DNA of 64,000 bases from Brachycybe producta. Taxonomy: Eukaryota; Arthropoda; Diplopoda; Playtdesmida; Andrognathidae. Of this stretch, positions 37,914 through 49,800 are shown in pieces. The position numbers and the translations under genes were made by a program. The stretch spans positions 2,121,778 through 2,185,777 of the forward strand of contig JAUPFP010000023.1 of the NCBI GenBank assembly GCA_036925085.1, given 5' to 3'. The first letter of the stretch is position 1. The number at the start of each line of letters is the position of its first letter. The notes beneath the pieces are model-generated. The model was not told where the DNA came from. It made no database searches and saw only the letters and a program-made list of their open reading frames with translations.

Positions 37914-38420
37914 CTTTTTTTTTTTTTTAATTACTCTGCAAGCAGCCATAAAGGCCTATGGCAGAGGGACAAGAGTCCAAGTGCAGCATAGAAAATACAT
38001 TGTCAAAACCAGAAAATATAAAACCCCATTGATACTGTATAAACCCAACAGCAATTTCAATATTTTTTTAATACTGCAAATATATGCATTGTCAAAACAA
38101 AACAAAATTATGACTCCCATAAAATACGTTTTTCCTGCACAAAATCCCTGGCAAGCGAGTTCCATTGTTGAATCGCCCTAGTGACAAATGACCAGTAATA
38201 AGAATCTGTTCGTGAAAAAATCTCTCCAACTTTGTTAGAGTGGTCACCCCTACCCAAATATACTGCCCTGCAAAGTTTACTTGAAGTAGGTTTAGCCTTC
38301 TAGCATTCGATTAAAGATATTAAGACTAAAATCTGAACGTCTTGCAAGTAAACTATCCCAACCAAGCTCTGAAAGCATTTTAGTTACACTGTCAGCATAT
38401 CCATATTTACCACAAACAAT
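37914..38420 (-). pseudogene. LINE (Jockey/CR1-like) reverse-transcriptase C-terminal remnant with poly(A) tail
   Basis: On the minus strand 38390-38315 reads SVTKMLSELGWDSLLARRSD. After a frame break, 38250-38150 reads FSRTDSYYWSFVTRAIQQWN followed by SLARDF. These are the hallmark C-terminal blocks of Jockey/CR1-type LINE polymerases. A 3' UTR and an A-run (T-run at 37914-37929 on the plus strand) follow. Broken by stops and a frameshift. Confidence 0.75.
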
Positions 38421-38620
38421 TAACTATGGAAATCGTCTGGACTTGTTCGCACGAACGACACACCTCTAAAAAGTAGTTTATGTGATAAAGTTCGTAACCT
38501 CTAAAGTTTGATCAAACAATTAGTGGAAAGCATGGAATTATATGAATTCACACTCAAACCAAAGTTTCAGGTTTTTCCATCAAACATTTCGCTTGAACTA
38601 TTCGGAAAAAAAACGACTAA

Positions 38621-38787
38621 GGAACTACTTTTGGTGGTCGATTTTGACTGCAAAATGAAGTTGGGTTATCGCTCAAAACCAACCACTTAGAATCTTTCCA
38701 TATTAACCCATCGAAACCATATAGCCCAAACACCTGCTATTTCATTTTGCAGTTAAAATCGCCACCAAAAGTGGTCTGTGTGCCAAG
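38621..38787. repeat. Inverted repeat, ACTTTTGGTGGTCGA family
   Basis: Left CTACTTTTGGTGGTCGATTT pairs with right CGCCACCAAAAGTGGTCTGT then GTGCCAAG. Confidence 0.65.
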
Positions 38788-38789
38788 GT

Positions 38790-40100
38790 GCTAAATTGTA
38801 ATTGTTTCGCATATATTACAAACAAACATTTTACACAAAATTTAAACTTAAAAAAATTGATGGAAGGTCATTATCCAAAGGATTGACAGATTGAAGGCTC
38901 TTTCACGGTTGAAAAAATGTGGTAAACGAGTAAATTGGATAAAAGTAATTGCTATACAAGCTCGTAGAGTCATGCTTTGTTTAACGCTAGGAAAGCTTTA
39001 TGAAAATATAGTATTCTTGTTAATCAAATCATAATTAACTAAGTCATCAATAGAGGTCCATGCAAAAATGTAAAGGCGCTTCTTCTGTACAAAGCTACAA
39101 AGTTTGATAACAACTCGTTATATCGAAGATATTGTTCTCAGAGGTAACGTTAGGCTATAGCTTTAAATTCAAGTATAGAATGAAATGAACTTTACTAAAA
39201 GCACTCGATGACAAAAAAGAAACCGTATTCTTGCATATGCTTCTGTTTCTGTATAGAAATTGTATATGTATTACATGAAAATATCAACATAACGTCACAA
39301 ATTAATAAACCAATGATATGATTAAATAATTTTTATAGAAACTATATAGTCTAAAGTCAAAAATAGAAAAACTTCATTACCATTCTTTGCAATTCATATT
39401 ATAGGAAAGATATATCTATATTTTTTTTTTAAAAATACATTTTTTTGGTTGCATGTTACGTTTTAGAAGCGTTTATAAACAACATTATTCGTTGGTAAGT
39501 AAACGAATTTGTTTTTTCTTATAAGTTTTATACTCGTATTTTAGTTTTCTTTATACATACCTGTATACTATTTATTACTTTAATGCATTCGATCAGTCGC
39601 ATATTGCACAGTAAAGACTGTTGTCCCTCTGACAAAGGCCAATTCTATGGCTGATTTACAGAGTAATTTTTTTCGAATCAAATCGAATAACTTACATAAG
39701 ATGTAATTTCAATACCTGAAATGGCTGTTTGTTGTGCTTCGTAGGACGACATAGCACTTGAGCATCATTCTGTAACATAATGAACCTAAAATAATAATTT
39801 ATTATTAATATTTATTTATTTTTAAATATTAATAACAGTTTCATTTTAACTATCGTATTAGCTCGAATATATAACGCGATGCTTCTTGACCAATTATTTC
39901 TTTTTTTGTATAATAAAGACTCGCGTCGAAGACTATAGTAGTTAATTATCACATGTTTCACTTTTTTTTTCCGGAAATCTTTGATGAAAAAAAATTTCGG
40001 TCGCGTTATATTCGAACTAATACAGTATTCATTTTAATTCATATTTCAATTGTGTTTGTATTTTCTTTATTATTATTAACTTTTGCAATATTATTGACTA
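38790..40100. other. Intergenic, little recognised
   Basis: Between peroxidases B and C. Only a LINE 3'-end scrap (GTCCCTCTGACAAAGGCC, about 39620-39680) could be identified. Confidence 0.45.
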
Positions 40101-40104
40101 ATTT

Positions 40105-40199
40105 CAAGACTGATAAATATAGTCCATTTTCATGTTTGTTTAGAATGTTAAAATGCATTTCCAAACAAACATGAAAATGAACTATATTTATCAGTCTTG
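40105..40199. other. Near-perfect 37-bp hairpin with ~20-nt loop
   Basis: Left arm CAAGACTGATAAATATAGTC then CATTTTCATGTTTGTTT; the right arm is its complement with one internal mismatch that can pair as G-U. Size and shape fit a miRNA-precursor-like hairpin or a young inverted-repeat element. No transposon ends with target duplication seen. Confidence 0.6.
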
Positions 40200-40780
40200 A
40201 TATTTTCAAAATAAAAATTGAAAATTATGAAAGATTTTCAAAATTGAAAATGTTAAAACTACTTGAGTAATATTTTTCAACTCCCTTTAAGAAAAAAAAG
40301 AAGTGAGAAACACACACACACACACATATACAGAGAGAAACACTATACATCAAAATCTCGGAAATTGACAAAACTTAAAAGAATTATGTATTCAAAGTTG
40401 AAATCAAAGTGCAATGTAAATATTTTAGTTTTTCAATGCATTCATTCGCAATCAGTATTAATCCAAATTATCTCAATTGTTTAAGTTTTAAAGTTCTTGC
40501 AAAGTCCGATTTGCTTGTTTGAGAAAAACAGTTTTTCAAAAAAAAGGGTTTCGAAAACCGACAAGGACAAGAAGAAAAAGAATAGATTTTGAAGATTTTG
40601 ATGCTCATCATTGAATACACAGTAAAGGCCAAAGATAAAAGTTCATCTTTTTACAAAATAATATTAATATACAAGAAAGCTTTTTAAACTTTCAAGTAGT
40701 TTTAAAAACCATTCAAGATTTCATAAGCAATTAAAATTTAATAGAATGTCGATGTTACTAACTGAATACAAAACATTTTG

Positions 40781-40788
40781 TATTTAAG
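40781..40788 (+). promoter_or_regulatory. Possible TATA box of peroxidase C
   Basis: TATTTAAG about 60 nt upstream of the first ATG at 40842, which would place the start near 40811 and leave a short 5' UTR without the long UTR intron seen in A and B. Confidence 0.4.
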
Positions 40789-40841
40789 TATATACCTAGC
40801 CACCAATTGTCTGACTGGCAAGGCCTTCAAAGTGGCCTACA

Positions 40842-43800
40842 ATGTCCAATCAGGACAAAATGTATCGTCGAGGGTTCAAGCCGATATTCGTACTGTTACT
40901 TACAGCCGGATTCTTTGCTGTACCATCAGTAGTTGCAGGTTCCGATAATAAAACAATAATTGAAAGTGTGACGATAGATGTTACGAAAACAACAGAAATC
41001 GAGTTAAACGATAATAATAATACAATCTGTGAAAGTACGGACGAATGGATTCGAGAATGTGTTTTTCCTGATGAATGTGATTCGAATTCTCGTGTTTTAA
41101 ACTCAACTTTACTGTGTTCGATCTCTGACACAGTCTGTTGTGAAAATGGTAAGCATTATTGTCGATAGTACCGTTCGACAACTTACTTAAATTTCAAATT
41201 TACAACTATATTAACAGCCACAGATGGGTCACTTACAAGAATCTCTCGAGCGAATCCGTACGGTATTCCAGAATACGGCAGTAGTCCCTACGATGGACCA
41301 AGTTTGCCTTACGTTCCACCTGCAGGGTACGGTACGAGACTACCAGAAATCTACGATGGAAAAGGAGCCCCTTACCACGATGTTAACAAAGCTGTCGATT
41401 ACGGCATGGAATATCTCGGCGAAAGAGACAGTCTCGAAAAGGAACTACTGAACAAAGGTGCTCCCAACTTCACAAGATAAGTTTATTATCAAAAATCTTA
41501 ATGAAATGTATTATCTTCAGGGCTTTACGTGAAACCGTATACCAGCGAAGCTATGTACAATGAATACCTGAAACCGGACGACAAAGCACTACAGTCCGAA
41601 AGAAGATCATTTGTCATTTTTCAGGCCATCAAATACCTTGCCTTCAAGTAAAATATTTTTTGCTGTTGTTCGAAATTGTCAACCAATAAATACAGTGGAA
41701 ACCGCTTAACACAAAAAATCGGATAACACGAAAAAATATTCTTGTCCTTTCCATGTCGTGTTAAATGGTCTCCACTGTTATTTAGAACAATTTGAATTCA
41801 CTTGACATTATTTTGTTCTTTTCAGAGCTGGAGATGAAAGTAAAACCTATGCACAACCAGCATACGGAAGTAATCAGGGGTCCTATAGTAGTGGAGGAGC
41901 ACAGTATGGTGGATCGGATCAATATGGTGCTGGACAATATGGTTCTTCTGGAAGCCAATATGGAGTGGGAGCCGCAAAAAAAGTTGGCGAAGAATACGCC
42001 ACCTCTGAACCTTACGTCACTGGCTCCTATAGTAAAGCCCTGTATGACAGTGTCTCATCTGGTGACTATGCTAAAGGCACCAGTCCTTATCCAGAACGGT
42101 ACACCAAAGAATGTGTCGCAACAAAATATCGAACTCTCGATGGACACTGCAACAATCTTAAGTATCCAGAATGGGGTCGAGCTTTTAGAGTTTATAATCG
42201 TCTAACTGGAGCTAGTTATGGAGATGGTTAGTATACATTAATATTAAGGCTAAAAATTTGCATAAAATGTCCAAAACGCATAATGATGGTTCCAACTTCG
42301 TGACTGACTGCCATATGTGAAATAATAACCAGTTTCACCCCCAAAATAAAAACGCATAAAATGCATAAATTACATAATTGTTTCGAAAATTTGTATTAAT
42401 TTGCATAAATTCACTTATTTCTTTAAAGACTTTAATCCAAAGTTTAAAAAAAAAATGCACAAAACGCACAAATTACATAATATTTTGAAAATTTGTATAA
42501 ATTTGCATAATTTCAAAAAAAATTAGTTAGAAATAAAATGCAAAATTTATATATATATAAAAAATTTCACATTTCTGAATTTGTACTTGCATAAAAACAA
42601 GTTTTGGCCTTAATTATTATGCATCAGTTGACGAAAACAGTGTTTTCAAAACATATTTTTGATGTTTCGAAGTTGATTCTTATCAGGAATTTCTACACCT
42701 CGAAGAGCAAAAGATGGTTATTATCTTCCAAACGCCAGACTGATCAGTAGCAGCATTTGTCACGACAAAAGTTATCCGATTTATCAAAACACGCTCATGG
42801 TTATGCAGTGGGGTCAATTCATAGACCACGATATGAGTTTTACTCCAATTTACAAAGGTATCTTTTGAGAGAACAAAAAGAAAATCAACCTGTGAATACT
42901 GAAACAATTACCATTTTTTTTTGTTCCTTGCTCTCTTTATCAGCACGTGGAAGTAATGGCATATTATGTTGTGCACGAGAGATACAGTATAACCAGAAGT
43001 TATTACATCCCGAATGTTATCCGATTTTGATACCGAAAAACGACTACTTTTATTCGAGACATAATTCCGGATGTATGGAATTCGTCCGTTCTCTGGCAGG
43101 AACTTCGTACGAAAAAACCTATGGCGGTAACTTGTGATTTTGTCGTGAACATTTTAGAAAAACTCTAGAAATAATTTGTTCGGTTACGATCTATAGGTTC
43201 GGGTAAACGTCAACAACTTAATCAAGTCTCATCTTTCATTGATGGATCTTTGATTTATGGATCGTCTTTGGAAGAAACCAAAAGCTTGCGAACATATAAA
43301 TACGGTATAATTTCAATTTGTAGATTTTGAACGATAAGAAACGCTGGAAATTGTTTCGATTAGGAGCCACTTAGCCTCTATGTACGAGCCTGTACAAAGC
43401 TCTTTCGTTTTAGAGCCTTTACAGACAAGCGACTTTTTAGTGGTCGAGTTCTACTGCAAAATGTGGTTGAAAACGACGACTCGTGGCTGTACTATGGTTG
43501 ACAATGTATTACTCTGAAAAGCGTCCGGACCTGTACACATGACCGGCTTCTCAAAAACTGATGAACTGCAGTCGATGGACGGTGGTCAATTTCCGCCACC
43601 GGCAACAGCATTTCTTGTTTTCAGATGGACCACTCGTCAATGACCTACCACCTCTTTTAATCGTCAGAGTTCATTTTGCCTGAATAGCTACAGAGGCCAT
43701 AGCTGTCGCCCTTCACCGCCACTATTAGTAGTTCACTAGACTACACTAGGACCACATTCCAACCACTGACAGTCGACTTGAGTCTTCACTTTCGACGACA

Positions 43801-46800
43801 CGCCGACTAGATTTTGCAGTCTATCCGCAGTTTTAACTGGGAGGCTAACGACTCCTAGTCGAAAGAATACCAGAAAACGCTTTTTCAATAACCACGAAAT
43901 GTATATTTTTACAGGTACACTGATTACTGTGGTCCGTTACGGCAAGGAATACATTCCCATTCATACCGATCCTTATTGTAGGGACCCTTCGTTGTGTTAT
44001 CGTGTCCTTACCGGAGATATAAGAGCAAACATGCATCCATGGTTGACTGTATTACACACGTTGTTTGTTCGTGAACACAATAAGATTGCAAACGCTCTTT
44101 ATAAAATCAATCCAGACTGGGATGATGAGTATTTGTTTCAAGAAACTAGAAGAATCATAAGTGCCATTTTGCAACATATCACGTACAACGAATTCATACC
44201 AGCACTGTTCGGTATTTTATAGAACTTTAAAGATGTTTTATTAAAAGCTGACTTTCGAATTCTGGTTATTCTGCGATTTAGGAACAACACAAATGGAGAA
44301 AAATAAAAGTGTTAAAAACTAGAATGGCAGCTGAATTATTTGATAGTATTTTCATTTTGATATCTTTCAAAATAAGCTTTTTATAGACAAAAAGACATAA
44401 AAAAGCTTATTTTAAATTATATCAACATAAAAATACACTTATAATTGATTGAGCTACTCTTCTAGTTTCTAAAATACTTTCAAATTTCTCTTAATTTTGC
44501 TCCTGAAAACAAAATAACCAGAGTTTGAGAGTTGAGTTTAAAAAAAACGCTTAAAAAAACACAGTAAAAATGAAAATCTCTCATTCTCAATTTGTCTAAA
44601 TTTCATTTTAGGTTATGACCTTATTGAGAAATATGGCATCGGATTGAAAAATTACGGTTACTCGAATGATTACAACGACTATCTTAATCCAACATCTCTG
44701 AATGAATTTGCATCTGCCGCTTTCAGAATGGGACATTCACTAATCTATGTAAACAAGTTTACCCATGATATTAATTTGTGTCGTAAAACGCTTAATTTGT
44801 TTTTGTTTTTAATTCAGGGAACCATTGAATATCGTAGCCGAGAGTATGGTCGCGGAAGTCTCGGTAATCTGAGAGACCATTACTTCAGTCCTTATGAAAC
44901 GATACAACCTGGTGTCATGGACAAATATCTTGTCAGCCTCTTTACTCAATGGCAAGAAAAAGTCGATGTTCACGTAACAAAAGAGGTACTTTTTTTTCAA
45001 ATTAAGGTGCCGGTGGTTTTATTGTGTAAACGCACTTGGAATTCTAGTTAATCGACCTTTCAGAAACAAAATTTAGAAAATCTTGAAAATGTTTTTAGAA
45101 AGTCAATAACTCAGTCACTTAAAAATAATTCTCATGTTCACATCTTTAAAATTAAACTTTATTTATGGCAGTTTAAATAAAACCGAAATTTTATGATTTT
45201 TTTTTAACTGCATTAGACTTTAAAAAGAAAAATTACAAATTTTAATTTTCTAGTTTATGAAACACTTTTATTTTATTTTTAAAGCGGTTTCAAAGTGTAA
45301 ACGCGCTTTCGAACACTCTAGATATTCTGTCTTTCGAAAGCCAAACTTGTCGTTCAAGAAACTTGCGAAATTGTTTTAGAAACTAGAATGGTAGCTCAGT
45401 CACTTAAGAGTATTTTCATGTTGACAACATTTAAAATAAGATTTTTTATTTCGGCTTGAAAATGTCTCAGCTTTAAGCAGGCGATATTTTTTAATTTTCA
45501 TCAAGAAAAAAAAAATTATTCTGAAAGATTTCAATATGAAAATATTACTAAGTGATTCAGTTACCCGTTTTAGTAACAACACGCTTTCAATTTCCAGCAA
45601 TTTAAATAGAAATTCAAATAAAAACATCTTAACCGATGGTTACATTTTTGAGAACCAAAAGAAAACTTTTCCTTGTTTCACTTACAGGTCACAAACTACT
45701 TGTTCAAAACAAAGAACAGTACGTACGGTTTGGACCTGATTGCTCTGAACATTCATCGAGGTCGAGATCACGGTCTACCTGGGTACAACGAATACAGAAA
45801 AATATGTGGTCTCAAGAAGGTCTATTCCTTTGATGAACTTTATCCATCCATCGATAGAGACGTCATTTCAAAACTAAAATATCTTTACAAGTGAGTGAAT
45901 TATCAACTTATCAGTGATGTTACCAGAATGAAATATGTGGCTTTTATATTGTTTCGACATTGGTGGTTTTAAAGTGTAAACGTCCCTCGAACTCTAGTCA
46001 TTCTGTCTGTCTAGCTGAAGGAAAATTAAAAGAAACTTGAATGTGTTTTAGAAACAATATAATAATACTAGTGGGGTAACCCGTCATAAATGACGGGAGC
46101 CAAATTCACAGGCAATTGTGCCCAGCATTAGAATTTCTTTTCCTCCGCCCTTTTATGACGTCAGACCAAGTAACAAACCAATTAGAAATTGATGACGTTC
46201 ATAAAAGGGCGGAGCAAAAGAAATTCTAATGCTTGTGATAAATTCTAGTTTAATTTTGCTACTATTATCCCCTCCCCTTTTTATATTTGAAAGAGAAAAT
46301 GAGTTTTTCATTTTCTCTGGTGTGCGCATGCGCGTCGTTTGTTCCTTATTTACTCCTTTCATTTCAATGAAGTCACATCATCGCATCAGTCACAACAGAC
46401 TTCGAAAAGAAGTTCTAGTCATATTTGCACATCATTCATATTGCACAGTTTTAGAAACTAGAACGGTAGCTCAATCACTTAAATGCTCATGTTCATATTT
46501 TTTTTAAAAAATAAGCTTATTATGAAACTTTGAAAATGAACCAACTTTAATCAGACAATATTTTTTAAATTTTTTTTGTCTATAAAACGTTTACTTTAAA
46601 AGATATCAACATGAAAATGTTATTAAGTGATTCAGCTACCTTTCTAGTTTCTTACATACTTTCAATTTGAACTGTCTAGGATGCAGAATTAACCAGAGTT
46701 CGGAAAATCAGCTCTCCATAAAGTTGCATAAACCAATTCAATTGTTTTTTTATAGATCTGTAGATGATATTGATCTCTATATTGGAGGAATTGCCGAAAA

Positions 46801-49800
46801 ACACAACCGTTATTCTTTATTGGGCCCCACATTTGCCTGCATAATAGCCAATCAGTTCCGTAGAGTCAAAAAAGGAGATCGCTTTTGGTACGAATTAGGT
46901 GGACAACCTTCATCTTTCACACCAGGTAATGTTCAGACATAAGAAGAAAAAAAAAGCTAGGACCTAGTCACAATTTCACTCTTTCGGAAAATATAAACAA
47001 GTATTTATTAATTTTAACATTCAGAGCAACTACGAGAAATACGTAAAGTTCACCTATCGAGACTTATCTGCAATAATGCCGATAATATCAATTATGTACA
47101 ACAATGGGTATTCAAAACTGCGAGTAAAAGGTATCGAAAAACAGGTATTTAGGTGACAACTTATGGAAACATAACAGTGTATTTTTCTACTTTCAGAAAT
47201 CCTTATCTTACGTGCAAAGGAAGTTACATTCCTGCCATTGATCTGACCAAATGGAAGTCTTCGTATCAAAAAGGTTACGAAAGTAAAGACAGCGGCTACA
47301 GTGAAGCTGGATCGTATTCCGAGAAGCAACCCTCTTACGGCCCTACCTATGATACTGGCAAGAGTTACGATGCAGGAACGGCATATGGCGCCGAATATGG
47401 TGCAGGAGCGGCATATGGAGGTGGTGAAAGTTATGGAGAAGCAGCAGCAGGAGGAGGATCCACTTATGATTCAGTTGCAGCTGGAGTGGAATCTGGAGTC
47501 AGCGGAGTGGACAGTTACGGCGGCGGAGCTGCTGAAGTAGGTTCGACATATGATGCTGGTTACAAAGAAGCTGAAACCTATGGAGGAGTCGGAAGTTCTA
47601 GTTATGATTCTGGATATGCCGGTGGAGATAGCTATGGCACACCGGCAGGAGGAGATGCATACGATAAAGGTTATTCTGCTGGAGACGGCTACGTAGAATC
47701 AGCTGGAGGATCTAGTTACGATTCTGGAGTCGTGACCACCTACGGTGATACTGCTGGAGGTGCTGCCTATGATTCAAGTTACGGAGGTGCAGGAGACACT
47801 TATGGCGGCGCCGCTAGTGTACTTGGTGGAGAATCTGCTTATGATTCTGGCTACAATGCGGAATCGTCAGTGGCAAATGTCGGAGATACAGTTTATGCAA
47901 AATTAACAGAAACCATTCCTGAAAGACCCACTTATGATTCTGGCTATACAAGTGAAAGTACTTATGGAGGACCTTCTGGGGGAGCTCCAGAAGCATACGG
48001 AGGAGCAGCGTATGATTCGGGATATAAGGCACCGGAAACTTATGGAGGAGCTGCATATGATTCAGGATATAAAGCGCCAGAAACCTATGGAGGAGCTGCA
48101 TACGATTCAGGATACAAAGTTTCCGAAAGCGCCAGTGGAGCAGCGTACGATTCGGGATATAAGGCACCGGAAACTTATGGAGGACCTGCATATGATTCCG
48201 GATATAAAGCACCAGAAACCTATGGCGGAGCTGCATACGATTCAGGATACAAAGCTTCTGTAAGCTCCAGTGGAGCAGCATACGATTCAGGATATAAGGC
48301 ACCAGAAACCTATGGAGGAGCTGCATACGATTCAGGATACAAAGTTTCCGAAAGCTCCAGTGGAGCCGCATACGATTCGGGATATAAGGCACCGGAAACT
48401 TATGGAGGACCTGCATATGATTCCGGATATAAAGCACCAGAAACCTATGGAGGAGCTGCATACGATTCAGGATACAAAGTTTCCGAAAGCTCCAGTGGAG
48501 CAGCATACGACTCGGGATATAAGGCACCGGAAACATACGGAGGAGCTGCATACGATTCAGGATACAAAGCTTCCGAAAGTTCCAGTGGAGCAGCATACGA
48601 TTCGGGATATACGGCACCGGAAACTTATGGAGGACCTGCATATGATTCCGGATATAAAGCACCAGAAACCTATGGAGGAGCTGCATACGATTCAGGATAC
48701 AAAGTTTCCGAAAGCTCCAGTGGAGCAGCATACGACTCGGGATATAAGGCACCGGAAACATACGGAGGAGCTGCATACGATTCAGGATACAAAGCTTCCG
48801 AAAGTTCCAGTGGAGCAGCATACGATTCAGGATATAAGGCACCGGAAACTTATGGAGGAGCTGCATATGATTCGGGATACAAAGCTGAAGATAGTTACGG
48901 AGGTGCAAAATTGGCAGGCTCAGCTTACGATTCTGTAAATGAAGAGATTGAAAGTCAAGGCGAATATTCAGTAGGACCCTCTTATGAAGCAGGCAACTTA
49001 GGTGCTGAAACTTATGTAGGTCCTTCTCTAGGACATGCAGAAGCCGATAACTATGGAGGAATTTCTACACTTGGCCTAGATGGTGGAGGCTATACAGGAG
49101 GAATATCTAACGTCGGATCCGAATTAGTTGGTGGGGTTGGATACAATGAACCATCTTATTCTTCGGCAGCTGAATCTTCTAAATCAGCTTACGACAGCGC
49201 TTATGCAGCTGGCAGCGAAAGCGACCAGGCTAAAGGAAGCGCGTACGATGCGGAAGCTGAAGCTTATGATAAGGAAGCATCGGTATATGACACGAAAACG
49301 GATTCTTATGCCGATAAAGAATATGCGAAAAAGGAATCAGAAGCAGATTATTATGCCAAAGGTTCGACATACGAGGATCATCAGTATGCTGCCAAAAGAA
49401 AATATCACGAATCTAAATATGGAGCAAACAAAGCATACGAAGACTCCGTTTACAGTTCACAAAAATACGGAACACATCAAGCAAAAGGAGACCACAAAGA
49501 ATCTGACGCTGCTACCGAAGGCGAAAAGGGCTCCTACAGTGCAAGTTCATATGGGGATAAGTACAAAGCAGACGATTCTGATAGAACAGCAGGTTCAACG
49601 ACCTACAGTAAAGAACATGACGATGATTATAAAAGCAGCTCCAAAGATAGTTATTCAAAAACAGCTGCTTCCAAAGAACAATCTGTACCGACCTACACTG
49701 CTCCAGTTACTTATTCAGCACCAGCTGCTGCTTACGATAGTGGTTATGGAGATAGTGAATATAGAGGGCCAACCTATAGTGGTTCAAGTTACGGAGGACC

